Of a stretch of 64,000 bases of DNA, positions 24,150 to 33,389 are shown one piece after another. Made by a program: the position numbers and the translations under genes. Position 1 is the first letter of the stretch, and each line of letters starts with the position of its first letter. This DNA comes from Parabacteroides sp. (lineage in GTDB: Bacteria; Bacteroidota; Bacteroidia; Bacteroidales; Tannerellaceae): contig JAQVCX010000004.1 of the NCBI GenBank assembly GCA_028689545.1, forward strand, positions 21,921 to 85,920, written 5' to 3'. The notes under the pieces are model-generated. The model was not told where the DNA came from. It searched no databases and saw only the letters and a program-made list of their open reading frames with translations.

Positions 24150-25142
24150 ATGAAACAGTTATTATTCGCTCTGTTATTTATCCCCGCCCTGCTATTCGCG
24201 CAAGAAGATCAACACTATCTGGCAGGAGCCGTTCCGGTTGTAGAGGGTAAAGTTGTTTTTACCCGAGAGATTAACGCCCCTTCTTTCAGCAAGGCGCAAA
24301 TCTACCAACAACTATTAAAATGGGGACAAGACAATTTCAGCAAAAAAGGAAGTAGAGTCGCTTATCAAAATGAGGAAAAAGGCGAGATCGCCATTATCGG
24401 GGAAGAGTATTTAGTATTCTCTAGCACGGCCTTATCCCTCGATCGGACGATAATGAAATACCGTATTATCATTGAATGCAAGGAACAGGCTTGTACCCTG
24501 CAACTTGCGGGCATCCGATATGAATATAACGTATCTTACCAGAAAGACCCGGAGAAATACCTAGCCGAGGAATGGATCACGGACGAGTATGCCTTGAATA
24601 AGAGCAAAACGAAATTAAACCGTATCAGCGGTAAATTCCGTAAGGCTACGATTGATTTCGCGGATAAGACGCTCAATAGCGCAGCCAGCGCATTAGGCGC
24701 ACAGTTGCTGACAGCCGCACCCGTAGAACCCGTAAAAAACGTAGAACCCGTATCTGCGCCGCAACAGGAAACACGGCCTGTGGCACCGATGGAAGGTTTC
24801 GTAGCGTTCCAAGCCGACAAAGTACCTAGCACAATCCTCCAAATGTTACCGGACAACGCTTTACAAGTCAAAACCGTAAATGGAAATACGACCGACGCAA
24901 ACGTTGAATGGAAAGGCATAGGCAATATGTTTGGAAAAACAATCAGTACAATCTCTATATCTAAAGATAGCCCCGCGTATAAAGCGATTGGCAACAACGA
25001 CGTATATCGATTATCCTTCTCCAAGCCCGGCACATCCGCCGATGCACCATGGATTATCATGGAGTGCCGCAAACAAGGCGAGACCTCCGAAGGACAACAA
25101 ACGATGTTAATCGGCGAGGTTACGAATATATGGATCAAATAA
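24150..25142 (+). CDS. Secreted DUF4468-domain protein, longer of a tandem pair
   Basis: This 330-aa protein has a signal peptide MKQLLFALLFIPALLFAQ. Residues ~30-150 match DUF4468: VVFTREINAPSFSKAQIYQQ, a helix, then alternating strands ending IRYEYNV. A proline-rich linker (PVEPVKNVEPVSAPQQ) leads to a second, unrelated C-terminal domain of ~120 residues (FVAFQADKVPSTILQML...WIIMECRKQGE) that looks like a flavin-reductase-like or other compact beta fold; I cannot assign it. A TATCTTTG -7 box lies at 24115-24122. The function is unknown; it is periplasmic or outer-membrane-associated. Confidence 0.75.
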   Translation: MKQLLFALLFIPALLFAQEDQHYLAGAVPVVEGKVVFTREINAPSFSKAQIYQQLLKWGQDNFSKKGSRVAYQNEEKGEIAIIGEEYLVFSSTALSLDRTIMKYRIIIECKEQACTLQLAGIRYEYNVSYQKDPEKYLAEEWITDEYALNKSKTKLNRISGKFRKATIDFADKTLNSAASALGAQLLTAAPVEPVKNVEPVSAPQQETRPVAPMEGFVAFQADKVPSTILQMLPDNALQVKTVNGNTTDANVEWKGIGNMFGKTISTISISKDSPAYKAIGNNDVYRLSFSKPGTSADAPWIIMECRKQGETSEGQQTMLIGEVTNIWIK

Positions 25143-25162
25143 CGAAAAAGAGAGTGGTATTT

Positions 25163-25723
25163 ATGAATATGAAAAAGATTCTATTATTAATAGGTATGAT
25201 ATTCCCTGTGCTAGTCATGGCGCAGGGACATAGAGGCACGGTAGACGAATGTGCCCCCATGAAAAACGGGAAGGTATGCTATAGCGATGACATAGAGATC
25301 GAGAACACCTCTAAAACAGAGATATTCAACGCTATTAACGCATGGGCTAAGAAATCTTACGGAAAAGATGTCTTCTTATCCAACGTCAACTCGAACAAGA
25401 ACAAAGCAACCATCTTCGTGAGCTCTAAGGTTGAATTATTATTGAATGACACGGATAAGACTATCATTAAATATAAAATGCGCATCACCTGCTTCGACAA
25501 CCGCTACACGATAGAAGCGAGCGATATAGTATATCAATATGATCCGCTAAACGATAAACAATACAAGACCTATAAAGCGGAAGATGTGATCGCCAATAAT
25601 GGGAATAGCAATACGATAGCACTGATCAAAGATCCTAAGCTATTCTGTAACGCTACCTTCTTCTTTGTCGAGAACTTGTTCGCCGACGTATTTGACGCCG
25701 CTCAGGACGCGGAATCCGAGTGA
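25163..25723 (+). CDS. Secreted DUF4468-domain protein, short form
   Basis: This is a 186-aa protein from MNMKKILLLIGMIFPVLVMAQG, a clear signal peptide. Longer in-frame starts would overlap the previous gene by ~94 bp and spoil the signal sequence. The mature part repeats the DUF4468 pattern of its neighbour (KVCYSDDIEIENTSKTEIFNAINAWAKKSYG; ASDIVYQYDP). It lacks the linker and second domain. The 20-bp gap to the upstream gene implies cotranscription. The function is unknown. Confidence 0.75.
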   Translation: MNMKKILLLIGMIFPVLVMAQGHRGTVDECAPMKNGKVCYSDDIEIENTSKTEIFNAINAWAKKSYGKDVFLSNVNSNKNKATIFVSSKVELLLNDTDKTIIKYKMRITCFDNRYTIEASDIVYQYDPLNDKQYKTYKAEDVIANNGNSNTIALIKDPKLFCNATFFFVENLFADVFDAAQDAESE

Positions 25724-25733
25724 TGACACCCTC

Positions 25734-26831
25734 TTATTCAAGTTTCAGATAACACCATAACGGATAGTGGTCCGAATAAGCGACCTTGTCCACGGAACAA
25801 TTCATAGAGGTCATGTTCGGGGAATGCAGGATATTATCGATACGGAACCAGAAGAAATTTTGATTATAGGTAATACCCATTCCCCGGCCAGACTCGGCAA
25901 AGGCATCTGTCAAATCCCCTTGGATCGTACGATGCGCATAAGAAATAGGCGTATCATTAAAGTCACCACACACCAAGACATAATCTCCTTTCGTGTTCTT
26001 GATCTCTTCTGATACCGCTTCCGCTTGCTTCGCCCGAATCCGGAAAGCAGGTCCTAGCTTTTGCTCGAACGCCCCTTTCAAATCGTCCAACCCATCCGAG
26101 CCAAAACTCTTTATAAGGGATGAATAACGAGTCCGGTCCTCCATCGTCAGCTTAAAGGACTCCAAATGGTTATTAATCAAGGTCAACTTCTTACCCTTGA
26201 TATTCACTTCATGCACGGAAGAACCGTTATTATCCGAATCATATTTCACCCTCCGGGAATTAGAGAGTGGATATTTAGAAAACACCGCGATGCCGAAACT
26301 CTGGAATCTTGTGCTACTTTGATAAAATACGGAACGATAAGGATACATGTTCAATACATCATAGATCTTAGCGGAAGTAAGATTTTTCTCTGATTTAGCG
26401 GTGGCATATTCCTGCAAACAAACAATATCCGCATCCGAGTTAGCGATATATTGGAGAATCTTGTTCGGAGCTATCTTCGTATGATTCTTGTACCCAAAAG
26501 CCATCACATTATAAGTCAGTACCTTCAGCACCTCTTTCCGGGGGATATCCTCATGAGAGTGAAACGGGAAATAACGTTTCACGGGCCCCCAACATAACAA
26601 GAAGGAGCATATACCGATCAATAAGAACTTCCATTCCCACAAGAAGAGCCAATAGATAATAAAGCAAAGATTGACCACACATAAAACCGGGAAGGACAAT
26701 CCCAGATAGGATAACGTCATACTCGTCTCAGGAGACACCCGATCCGAATAAGCCGAGACTATCAACAATACGACAGCCACCACATTCGCTACGACGAATA
26801 AGAATTGAAGAAAAATCCGTAGAGTCTTCAT
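25734..26831 (-). CDS. Membrane-anchored endonuclease/exonuclease/phosphatase family protein
   Basis: This 365-aa protein has three hydrophobic helices in the first ~85 residues, then an EEP domain. Diagnostic residues are LTYNVMAFG, CLQEYAT (metal Glu), NNHLES, CGDFNDTPIS and a terminal YSDHYPLW (Asp-His pair). These metal-dependent hydrolases cleave phosphodiesters in nucleic acids, inositol phosphates or sphingomyelin; the substrate is open. Being anchored with the catalytic domain most likely outside the cytoplasm, a lipid or extracellular substrate is plausible. It lies 9 bp after the rhomboid gene and is probably in the same operon. Confidence 0.87.
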   Translation of the reverse strand: MKTLRIFLQFLFVVANVVAVVLLIVSAYSDRVSPETSMTLSYLGLSFPVLCVVNLCFIIYWLFLWEWKFLLIGICSFLLCWGPVKRYFPFHSHEDIPRKEVLKVLTYNVMAFGYKNHTKIAPNKILQYIANSDADIVCLQEYATAKSEKNLTSAKIYDVLNMYPYRSVFYQSSTRFQSFGIAVFSKYPLSNSRRVKYDSDNNGSSVHEVNIKGKKLTLINNHLESFKLTMEDRTRYSSLIKSFGSDGLDDLKGAFEQKLGPAFRIRAKQAEAVSEEIKNTKGDYVLVCGDFNDTPISYAHRTIQGDLTDAFAESGRGMGITYNQNFFWFRIDNILHSPNMTSMNCSVDKVAYSDHYPLWCYLKLE

Positions 26832-26840
26832 AAGTATTTG

Positions 26841-27728
26841 CTATTTCTTACTGGCATCGAAAAGTCGCTTTTTCTCTTCAGCGGAAAGGCTTTCATAACC
26901 GGAACGTTTCAATTTATCCAGTATCGTATCTAGATCGGCCGACTCCTGCTGTTTACGTGCGTTATACTCATAATCTGTCTCGTTACGTTTATAAGTAACA
27001 CGCATCTTCGGTTTCCGTTTGCCCAGATTCACGAACCAATCGATCAACCGATTCAACGGAGCGGTCAAGTCCTTTCCAATACGGATACGGGAAGCGAACC
27101 AGATACCAAACAAAGCCCCACCGATATGAGCGATATGTCCTCCCGCATTATCAGAAGTCATCGCCAACAAATCGATTACCAGCGTAAAGATAGCCAAATA
27201 AATTAATTTGATCCTTCCGATCAAGAACAAATTAATCTCCAAATCCTTCCGGTAGAACGACACGGCGAAAACGATCGCCATGACAGATGCCGAAGCCCCC
27301 ATCAAATAGCTAAAAGAAGCCACATCCTGAAAATAAGGGAAAATATTATAAGCAACGGCAAACAATACCGCGCCGGCCAAACCACCCAATACATACAAGC
27401 CTCCCAACTGCCGCTCACTGAAAAAACTCAAGAACAAGCCTCCGAACCAATATAGCCAAAGCATATTGAACAGGATATGCAAGAAATCAAAATGAGTGAA
27501 CATATAAGTAAACAACGTCCACGGACGGAGGAGCAACAGTTCCGGAGAAGCCGGTAGCTGCAAGTACAGCAAGAAAGGCACCCCTTGCGCATTAAAGAGC
27601 ATAAACAATACGCTGGCCAAACGTATCAAGATAAATAAGCCTACATTTATATATATCAGTTTCGACAGGATATTACCCGACTGAAACGTACGCTTCAAAT
27701 TAGTAAAAATACCGTCCATTGTCTGCAT
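26841..27728 (-). CDS. Rhomboid family intramembrane serine protease with C-terminal tail
   Basis: This 295-aa protein has six membrane helices with the rhomboid signature HFDFLHILFNMLWLYWFGG, the catalytic serine in MGASASVMA and catalytic histidine in GGHIAHIGGALFG. A ~75-residue charged cytoplasmic tail follows (KRKPKMRVTYKRNETDYEYN...) and ends with a short SHOCT-like helix (DTILDKLKRSGYESLSAEEKKRLF). It cleaves transmembrane substrates within the membrane. Its 5' end overlaps the 3' end of the other rhomboid gene by 29 bp, so the two are translationally linked. Confidence 0.93.
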   Translation of the reverse strand: MQTMDGIFTNLKRTFQSGNILSKLIYINVGLFILIRLASVLFMLFNAQGVPFLLYLQLPASPELLLLRPWTLFTYMFTHFDFLHILFNMLWLYWFGGLFLSFFSERQLGGLYVLGGLAGAVLFAVAYNIFPYFQDVASFSYLMGASASVMAIVFAVSFYRKDLEINLFLIGRIKLIYLAIFTLVIDLLAMTSDNAGGHIAHIGGALFGIWFASRIRIGKDLTAPLNRLIDWFVNLGKRKPKMRVTYKRNETDYEYNARKQQESADLDTILDKLKRSGYESLSAEEKKRLFDASKK

Positions 27729-28422
27729 TTTTCTTTTTCCAATAACGAATTAGGAAATAACCGAATAACATCCCTCCTAAATGGGCAAAATGCGCTACCG
27801 TATCACCACCAAAACTAGCCACACCCATAAATAGCTCGGCAAGGCCATAAAATATCACGAAATATTTGGCTTTAATCGGGATCGGTATGAACATCAAGAA
27901 CAAAGGGACATTCGGGAAGATCATGGCGAATGCCAATAAGATTCCGAATACGGCACCCGAAGCGCCAATGGTCACGAAATAATTCAAGAACTCGCTCTTA
28001 CTGACAATCTGGGCTCCATTCAAGTTTATCATGTCTTGGCTAGCGAAGATCACATCCCGCAGATTAAAGAACCAAACCGCCTCTTGTACCAAGCCGGCCC
28101 CTATACCCGTCACGAAGTAAAAAATCAAGAAACGTCTGGGACCCCATACGTTCTCCAATACCCTACCGAACATATAAACGGCGAACATATTAAAAAGTAC
28201 ATGCGCGAACGAATGGGTATCGTGCATGAACATATAAGAAACGATCTGATAAGCCTTGAAATCGGTAGCACCCGGAAAGTGAAGCCCTAATAAGTCCACT
28301 AAATCGATGCCGACTTTCGGCAATGCAAGGCTGGCTAGCCAAAATAGCAAGTTTATAATGATAAGATTTTTCGTTACCGGCGGGATGCTATTCAAGAACC
28401 CCGAATTTGTCTGATTCATCAT
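27700..28422 (-). CDS. Rhomboid family intramembrane serine protease, minimal form
   Basis: This 240-aa protein has the six-helix core: HSFAHVLFNMFAVYMFGR, catalytic serine in GASGAVFGILLAF, and catalytic histidine in VAHFAHLGGMLFGYFL. No cytoplasmic domain is present beyond a short basic end. It is first in the rhomboid-rhomboid-EEP operon. An insertion (NLRDVIFASQDMINLNGAQIV) in the loop between helices 3 and 4 distinguishes it from its neighbour. The substrate is unknown. Confidence 0.93.
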   Translation of the reverse strand: MMNQTNSGFLNSIPPVTKNLIIINLLFWLASLALPKVGIDLVDLLGLHFPGATDFKAYQIVSYMFMHDTHSFAHVLFNMFAVYMFGRVLENVWGPRRFLIFYFVTGIGAGLVQEAVWFFNLRDVIFASQDMINLNGAQIVSKSEFLNYFVTIGASGAVFGILLAFAMIFPNVPLFLMFIPIPIKAKYFVIFYGLAELFMGVASFGGDTVAHFAHLGGMLFGYFLIRYWKKKNADNGRYFY

Positions 28423-28549
28423 ATACTACGTTAATTTGGTGCCAAAGGTAAATATATTTTAGCCGTCTTTGCCCATAATAATACTAAAACATATGTAAAT
28501 CGGTAAAAAAACAGGTTTTTCTTTTGTGATATTTCAAAATAAAACTACA

Positions 28550-28580
28550 TTTGAAGCCGTCTATCGGTTATATAGTTTTG
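28550..28580 (+). promoter_or_regulatory. Promoter of the HU gene
   Basis: TTTG at 28550-28553, a 19-bp spacer and TAGTTTTG at 28573-28580. This is a full Bacteroidetes consensus 26 bp before the HU start codon. Confidence 0.7.
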
Positions 28581-28606
28581 TTTAATATATTAACAGTCAA
28601 ACCATC

Positions 28607-28879
28607 ATGAACAAATCAGAGTTTATTAGCGCAGTAGCTGAAAAATCAGGTCTCAGCAAAGTGGATGCTAAAAAGGCAGTAGAAGCTTTTGTTGATACAG
28701 TTTCTAACGAATTGAAAGAAGGCGGTAAAGTCGCTCTACTTGGCTTCGGTTCATTCTCTGTAGCAGAGAAAGCCGCTCGTAAAGGTGTTAACCCGAAAAC
28801 TAAAGAGACCATTGAAATAGCAGCTCGCAAGGCAGTGAAGTTCAAAGCAGGTGCTGAGTTGAACGAGCTAATCAAATAA
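28607..28879 (+). CDS. HU-family nucleoid DNA-binding protein
   Basis: This 90-aa protein has the classical HU/IHF fold from end to end: MNKSEFISAVAEKSGLSKVDAKKAVEAF helices, then GFGSFSVAEKAARKGVNPKTKETIEI, the DNA-binding arm, and a last helix. It bends and compacts DNA as a dimer. It is monocistronic, with its own strong promoter and terminator, and has high-usage codons (AAA, GCT, CGT), as expected for an abundant protein. Confidence 0.96.
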   Translation: MNKSEFISAVAEKSGLSKVDAKKAVEAFVDTVSNELKEGGKVALLGFGSFSVAEKAARKGVNPKTKETIEIAARKAVKFKAGAELNELIK

Positions 28880-28904
28880 GAAACACCATTATTCTCCATA
28901 GAAG

Positions 28905-28935
28905 AAGGATACAATGTTTATTGTATCCTTTTTTT
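28905..28935 (+). terminator. Rho-independent terminator of the HU gene
   Basis: AAGGATACAAT (28905-28915) pairs perfectly with ATTGTATCCTT (28920-28930) around GTTT, followed by a run of seven T (28929-28935). Confidence 0.92.
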
Positions 28936-28938
28936 GTG

Positions 28939-28978
28939 TACCTTCGCGTCTAAATAAAATCCGAATTATATTTAGACG
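28939..28978 (+). promoter_or_regulatory. argS -7-like box and leader hairpin
   Basis: TACCTTCG at 28939-28946 resembles the -7 element with one mismatch. Right after it a perfect 10-bp inverted repeat (CGTCTAAATA at 28947-28956, TATTTAGACG at 28969-28978) ends three bases before the argS ATG. A transcript starting here would carry a hairpin at its 5' end covering the initiation region. Confidence 0.5.
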
Positions 28979-28981
28979 AAT

Positions 28982-30775
28982 ATGGTTATCGAACAACAGA
29001 TTACCGGGGCTATTATAGCCGGCATCAAAGAGCTGTACGGGGCGGATGTCACCGCTAGCCAAGCGCAGTTGCAAAAAACGAAAAAAGAATTCAAGGGGCA
29101 CTTGACCCTAGTCGTATTCCCATTCCTTCGCATGTCGAAGAAATCTCCGGAGCAAACCGCTCAGGAAATCGGTGAGTACTTGTTGAAAAACGAACCAGCA
29201 GTAGCTGAATTTAATGTAATCAAAGGATTCCTTAACCTGACGGTCGCTTGCTCTTGCTGGATCGATTTACTGAACTCGATCAATGAGCAGCCTGCGTACG
29301 GCATCATTCCGGTTACCGAGCAGTCGCCTTTGGTCATGATCGAATATTCCTCTCCCAATACAAATAAACCGCTTCACTTGGGCCATGTCCGTAATAACTT
29401 ATTAGGATATAGCTTATCGAAGATCATGAAAGCGAACGGTAACCAGATCGTAAAGACGAATATCGTAAACGATCGCGGTATCCACATCTGCAAATCCATG
29501 TTGGCTTGGCAGAAATGGGGAAATGGAGCTACCCCCGAGTCTACCGGAAAGAAGGGCGACCACTTGATTGGCGACTTTTACGTATTATTCAGCAGCAAAT
29601 TGAAAGAGGAGACCCAGGCGCTAGAAGCCAAAGGCCTTACCAAGGAAGAAGCCGAGGCTCAATCCACCTTGATGGCGGAAGCCCGTGAGATGCTTCGTAA
29701 ATGGGAAGCCGGAGATAAAGAGGTTCGTGCGCTTTGGGAAATGATGAATAATTGGGTATACGCCGGATTCAGCGAGACCTATAAGATGATGGGCGTAGAT
29801 TTCGATAAGATTTACTACGAGTCTCAAACCTATCTGGAAGGTAAAGGCAAGGTGATGGAAGGCTTGGAGAAAGGTGTTTTCTATCGCCGTGAGGACGGCT
29901 CCGTATGGGCCGATCTGACCAAAGACGGTCTGGATGAGAAATTATTGCTTCGCGCGGATGGAACTTCCGTTTATATGACGCAAGATATCGGTACCGCCAA
30001 GCTACGTTTCGATGATTTCCCGATCAATAAGATGATTTATGTGGTAGGAAACGAGCAGAATTATCACTTCCAAGTATTATCGATCTTATTGGATAAGTTA
30101 GGTTTTGAGTTCGGCAAGGGATTGGTACACTTCTCTTACGGAATGGTAGAGTTACCGGAAGGTAAGATGAAGAGCCGTGAAGGAACGGTCGTAGATGCCG
30201 ATGATTTGATGGCCGAGATGATCAATACCGCACGTGAGATCTCCCAAGAATTAGGGAAATTGGACGAGATGACTCCGGAAGAGGCCGAGAATATCGCCCG
30301 TATCGTTGGTCTGGGTTCCTTGAAATATTTCATATTAAAGGTAGACCCTCGCAAGAACATGACGTTCAACCCGAAAGAGTCTATCGACTTCAACGGGAAT
30401 ACGGGACCGTTCATCCAATATACCTACGCCCGTATCCGTTCCGTATTGCGCAAAGCTACGGAGCAAGGCATCGTATTATCGGAGCAGTTGCCGCTCACTT
30501 CCACCATCTCCGAGAAGGAAGAGAACTTGATCCAGATGATCGCCGATTACGCGGAGATCGTAAAGGAGGCAGGTAAGCTATACAGTCCGGCTTGTGTGGC
30601 CAACTACATCTATGATTTGGTAAAAGAATACAATCAATTCTATCACGACTTCTCCATTCTCCGCGAAGAGAATCCGGAGTTGAAGAACTTCCGTCTAGTC
30701 TTATCCGCCAATGTGGCTAAGATCGTGAAATCCGGTATGGATTTATTAGGCATCGAGGTTCCGGAAAGAATGTAA
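28982..30775 (+). CDS. argS: Arginyl-tRNA synthetase
   Basis: This 597-aa class I synthetase has an N-terminal Add-1 domain (~1-110) for tRNA D-loop recognition. The HIGH motif appears as PLHLGHVRNN, a KMSKS-like loop as GKMKSREGTVVDADDL, and a C-terminal DALR anticodon-binding domain contains FIQYTYARIRS and NFRLVLSANVAKIVKSGMDLLGIEVPERM. It charges tRNA-Arg with arginine. Length and domain order are standard. The gene has its own promoter and terminator and a leader hairpin just before the start codon. Confidence 0.97.
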   Translation: MVIEQQITGAIIAGIKELYGADVTASQAQLQKTKKEFKGHLTLVVFPFLRMSKKSPEQTAQEIGEYLLKNEPAVAEFNVIKGFLNLTVACSCWIDLLNSINEQPAYGIIPVTEQSPLVMIEYSSPNTNKPLHLGHVRNNLLGYSLSKIMKANGNQIVKTNIVNDRGIHICKSMLAWQKWGNGATPESTGKKGDHLIGDFYVLFSSKLKEETQALEAKGLTKEEAEAQSTLMAEAREMLRKWEAGDKEVRALWEMMNNWVYAGFSETYKMMGVDFDKIYYESQTYLEGKGKVMEGLEKGVFYRREDGSVWADLTKDGLDEKLLLRADGTSVYMTQDIGTAKLRFDDFPINKMIYVVGNEQNYHFQVLSILLDKLGFEFGKGLVHFSYGMVELPEGKMKSREGTVVDADDLMAEMINTAREISQELGKLDEMTPEEAENIARIVGLGSLKYFILKVDPRKNMTFNPKESIDFNGNTGPFIQYTYARIRSVLRKATEQGIVLSEQLPLTSTISEKEENLIQMIADYAEIVKEAGKLYSPACVANYIYDLVKEYNQFYHDFSILREENPELKNFRLVLSANVAKIVKSGMDLLGIEVPERM

Positions 30776-30781
30776 CGATAT

Positions 30782-30806
30782 TAATTGCTTTCAGCAATTA
30801 TTTTTT
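30782..30806 (+). terminator. Rho-independent terminator of argS
   Basis: TAATTGCT (30782-30789) pairs with AGCAATTA (30793-30800) around TTC, followed by TTTTTT. Confidence 0.85.
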
Positions 30807-30821
30807 ATAAGGCAAAAAAAT

Positions 30822-30855
30822 AAAAAAGGGCCACTCGTGAGAGTCGCCCTTTTTG
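30822..30855. terminator. Bidirectional terminator between argS and topA
   Basis: AAAAAGGGC and GCCCTTTTT arms (30823-30831 and 30846-30854), with an inner ACTC/GAGT stem, give T-runs on both strands. It serves mainly topA on the minus strand, whose stop is 26 bp away. Confidence 0.85.
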
Positions 30856-30880
30856 CTTTTTATCTATTCGGATTCGCGCA

Positions 30881-33229
30881 TCATGCTTTCTTCCGTGTCG
30901 TACGTTTCTTCGTAGCGGCAGGTTTTTCTCCCGCATCGGCGATTATCTTCAGACATTCCTCCAAGGTCAAGTTCTCCGGTTTCTCTATCGTCTTAGGGAT
31001 TCTGTAATTCTTCTTCTTATAAGAGATATAGGGGCCAAAACGACCATTCAAGATCTCCATCTCGGGGTCCTCATCGAACTTCTTGATAAACCGTTGCTCA
31101 TCCTTTTGTTTTTTCGCCTCGATCAACTCGATCGCTTCCTCGGATGTTATCGACAAGGGATTCAAGTCCTTCGGGATGGAGACAAACTTCCCGTCATGAC
31201 GGATAAACGGACCAAAACGTCCGACAGCGGCCACCATAGGCTTACCCTCATAGTCACCGATCGTACGGGGTAGATCAAACAATTTCAAGGCTTCCTCCAA
31301 GGTAATCGTCTCGATAGACTGTCCCTTCATCAAGGTAGCGAACTGAGGTTTAGGTGCCTCCTTATCCTCCGGATGCGCCTGCCCGATCTGTACGACAGGG
31401 CCATAACGACCGATCTTAACGAAAACAGGCTTGCCGCTCTTCGGATCGGTACCCAGTTCACGCTCACCTATTTTATGCTCCGTACGGACAGAGGCGGCCT
31501 CTTCCACGATCGGATGGAATAGCTTATAGAATTTATCGATAGCGTCTGTCCATACCATCTCGCCTTCCGCTACGGCATCGAATTCCTTCTCTACGCTCGC
31601 CGTGAAGTTATAATCCAGAACGCCCGGGAAATACTCCATCAAGAAATCATTCACGACCATACCGATATCGGTTGGCGTCAACTTATTCCGGTCCGCTCCT
31701 ACGATCTCGGTCTTTTGGACTTCCTTGATCGTATCCTGAGCCAAGGTTATGATATTATAAGAACGCTCCGTTCCTTCCTTATCTCCTTTCACTACATACT
31801 CGCGATTCTGGATCGTCTGGATCGTAGGCGCATAGGTAGAAGGGCGACCGATGCCCAATTCCTCTAAACGGCGAACCAAACTTGCCTCCGTATAGCGGGG
31901 AGGGCGTTGCGTGAAACGCTCGGTAGCGACGATATCCTTCCGAGTCAATACCTCGTTCAAGGAAACCGGAGGTAGAAGGCCGTTTTCCTGCTCCTTCTCA
32001 TTCTCGTCATCAAAACTCTCGCGGTACACTTGAAGGAAACCGTCGAAAGTAATGACCTCACCGGTAGCTACGAATTTCTCTTTCTTGTCACCAATACCTA
32101 CGGAGATCGTCGTACGCTCCAACTCGGCGTCCGCCATCTGGCACGCGATCGTACGCTTGCGGATCAATTCGTATAATCTCTTTTCCTGGGCGCTTCCGCT
32201 GATATCGTCATTGCTGATATAGGTCGGGCGAATCGCCTCGTGCGCCTCTTGCGCTCCCTTGCTCTTGGTATGATATTGACGGACTTTATAATATTTCTCA
32301 CCATAGATATCCAAGATCGCTTCTTTAGCCGTTCCCAACGCCAAATCACTTAAGTTCACGGAGTCGGTACGCATATACGTGATCAATCCGGACTCATACA
32401 AGCGCTGGGCGATCATCATGGTCTGCGAGACCGAATAGCCCAACTTACGGGCGGCCTCCTGCTGCAAGGTAGAGGTGGTGAAAGGAGGGGCCGGTGTCTT
32501 ACGCATCGGCTTTTTCGTGATATCATCGATCGTGAAAGAAGCCTCCTTGCAAGATTCGAGGAATGCCTCCACCTCTTGCTTATCTTTCAAGCGGCGGTTC
32601 AGCTCTGCCTTGAGGATCGTGGTACCATCCGGCAAGATAAAGCTAGCGATCACACGATAAGCGGCTTCCGACACAAACGCGTTGATCTCCCGCTCCCGCT
32701 CCACGATCAGACGTACGGCTACGGATTGTACACGGCCGGCGGATAAAGCCGGTTTCACCTTACGCCAAAGGATGGGGGAAAGCTCGAAACCCACGATACG
32801 GTCCAATACACGGCGGGCTTGCTGCGCGTTCACCAAATCGATATTGATATCTCTCGGTGTCTCGATGGCGTGCAATATAGCATTCTTGGTAATCTCATGA
32901 AAAACGATACGTTTCGTATTTTCCGGTTTCAATCCTAATACCTCATATAAATGCCAAGAGATGGCCTCTCCCTCACGGTCCTCATCGGAAGCCAGCCAAA
33001 CCAGCTCGGCTTTCTTTGCCTCGTTTTTCAACTCGGTCACGAGCTTCTTCTTATCAGAGGGGACCACGTACTGAGGGGCATAATCATGTTCGAGGTCTAT
33101 ACTGAAATCTTTCGTCTTCAAGTCGCGGATATGACCATAGCTAGACATTACCTTATAGTCCTTTCCGAGGAACTTTTCAATGGTTTTTGCCTTGGCGGGT
33201 GACTCCACTATTACCAAATTCTTTTGCAT
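30881..33229 (-). CDS. topA: DNA topoisomerase I
   Basis: This is a 782-aa protein from MQKNLVIVESPAKAKTIEKFL, the normal type IA start; an in-frame extension to 33367 has no family similarity. Toprim acidic residues are seen in LASDEDREGEAISWHL, the catalytic tyrosine in LITYMRTDSVNL, and GRPSTYAPTIQTI follows. Instead of Cys4 zinc ribbons, the C-terminus has repeated basic/aromatic GRFGP(F/Y)I units (three to four) and ends in KKRTTRKKA. It relaxes negative supercoils. Cys-free C-terminal repeats are usual in Bacteroidetes and many Gram-positives. Confidence 0.96.
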   Translation of the reverse strand: MQKNLVIVESPAKAKTIEKFLGKDYKVMSSYGHIRDLKTKDFSIDLEHDYAPQYVVPSDKKKLVTELKNEAKKAELVWLASDEDREGEAISWHLYEVLGLKPENTKRIVFHEITKNAILHAIETPRDINIDLVNAQQARRVLDRIVGFELSPILWRKVKPALSAGRVQSVAVRLIVEREREINAFVSEAAYRVIASFILPDGTTILKAELNRRLKDKQEVEAFLESCKEASFTIDDITKKPMRKTPAPPFTTSTLQQEAARKLGYSVSQTMMIAQRLYESGLITYMRTDSVNLSDLALGTAKEAILDIYGEKYYKVRQYHTKSKGAQEAHEAIRPTYISNDDISGSAQEKRLYELIRKRTIACQMADAELERTTISVGIGDKKEKFVATGEVITFDGFLQVYRESFDDENEKEQENGLLPPVSLNEVLTRKDIVATERFTQRPPRYTEASLVRRLEELGIGRPSTYAPTIQTIQNREYVVKGDKEGTERSYNIITLAQDTIKEVQKTEIVGADRNKLTPTDIGMVVNDFLMEYFPGVLDYNFTASVEKEFDAVAEGEMVWTDAIDKFYKLFHPIVEEAASVRTEHKIGERELGTDPKSGKPVFVKIGRYGPVVQIGQAHPEDKEAPKPQFATLMKGQSIETITLEEALKLFDLPRTIGDYEGKPMVAAVGRFGPFIRHDGKFVSIPKDLNPLSITSEEAIELIEAKKQKDEQRFIKKFDEDPEMEILNGRFGPYISYKKKNYRIPKTIEKPENLTLEECLKIIADAGEKPAATKKRTTRKKA

Positions 33230-33389
33230 ATCTACTTTTTGCTGGTTAGAAATCGGGTGCAAACTTACACAAATAATTAACGTAACGACATATAGTCCGC
33301 AAAAAAACCTCTTTTTTACCACATTATAATAATAAAGAAACTCATCTGTTATACCTTTGTAGAACAAAAACTAAAAAAGAAACAGTAAG

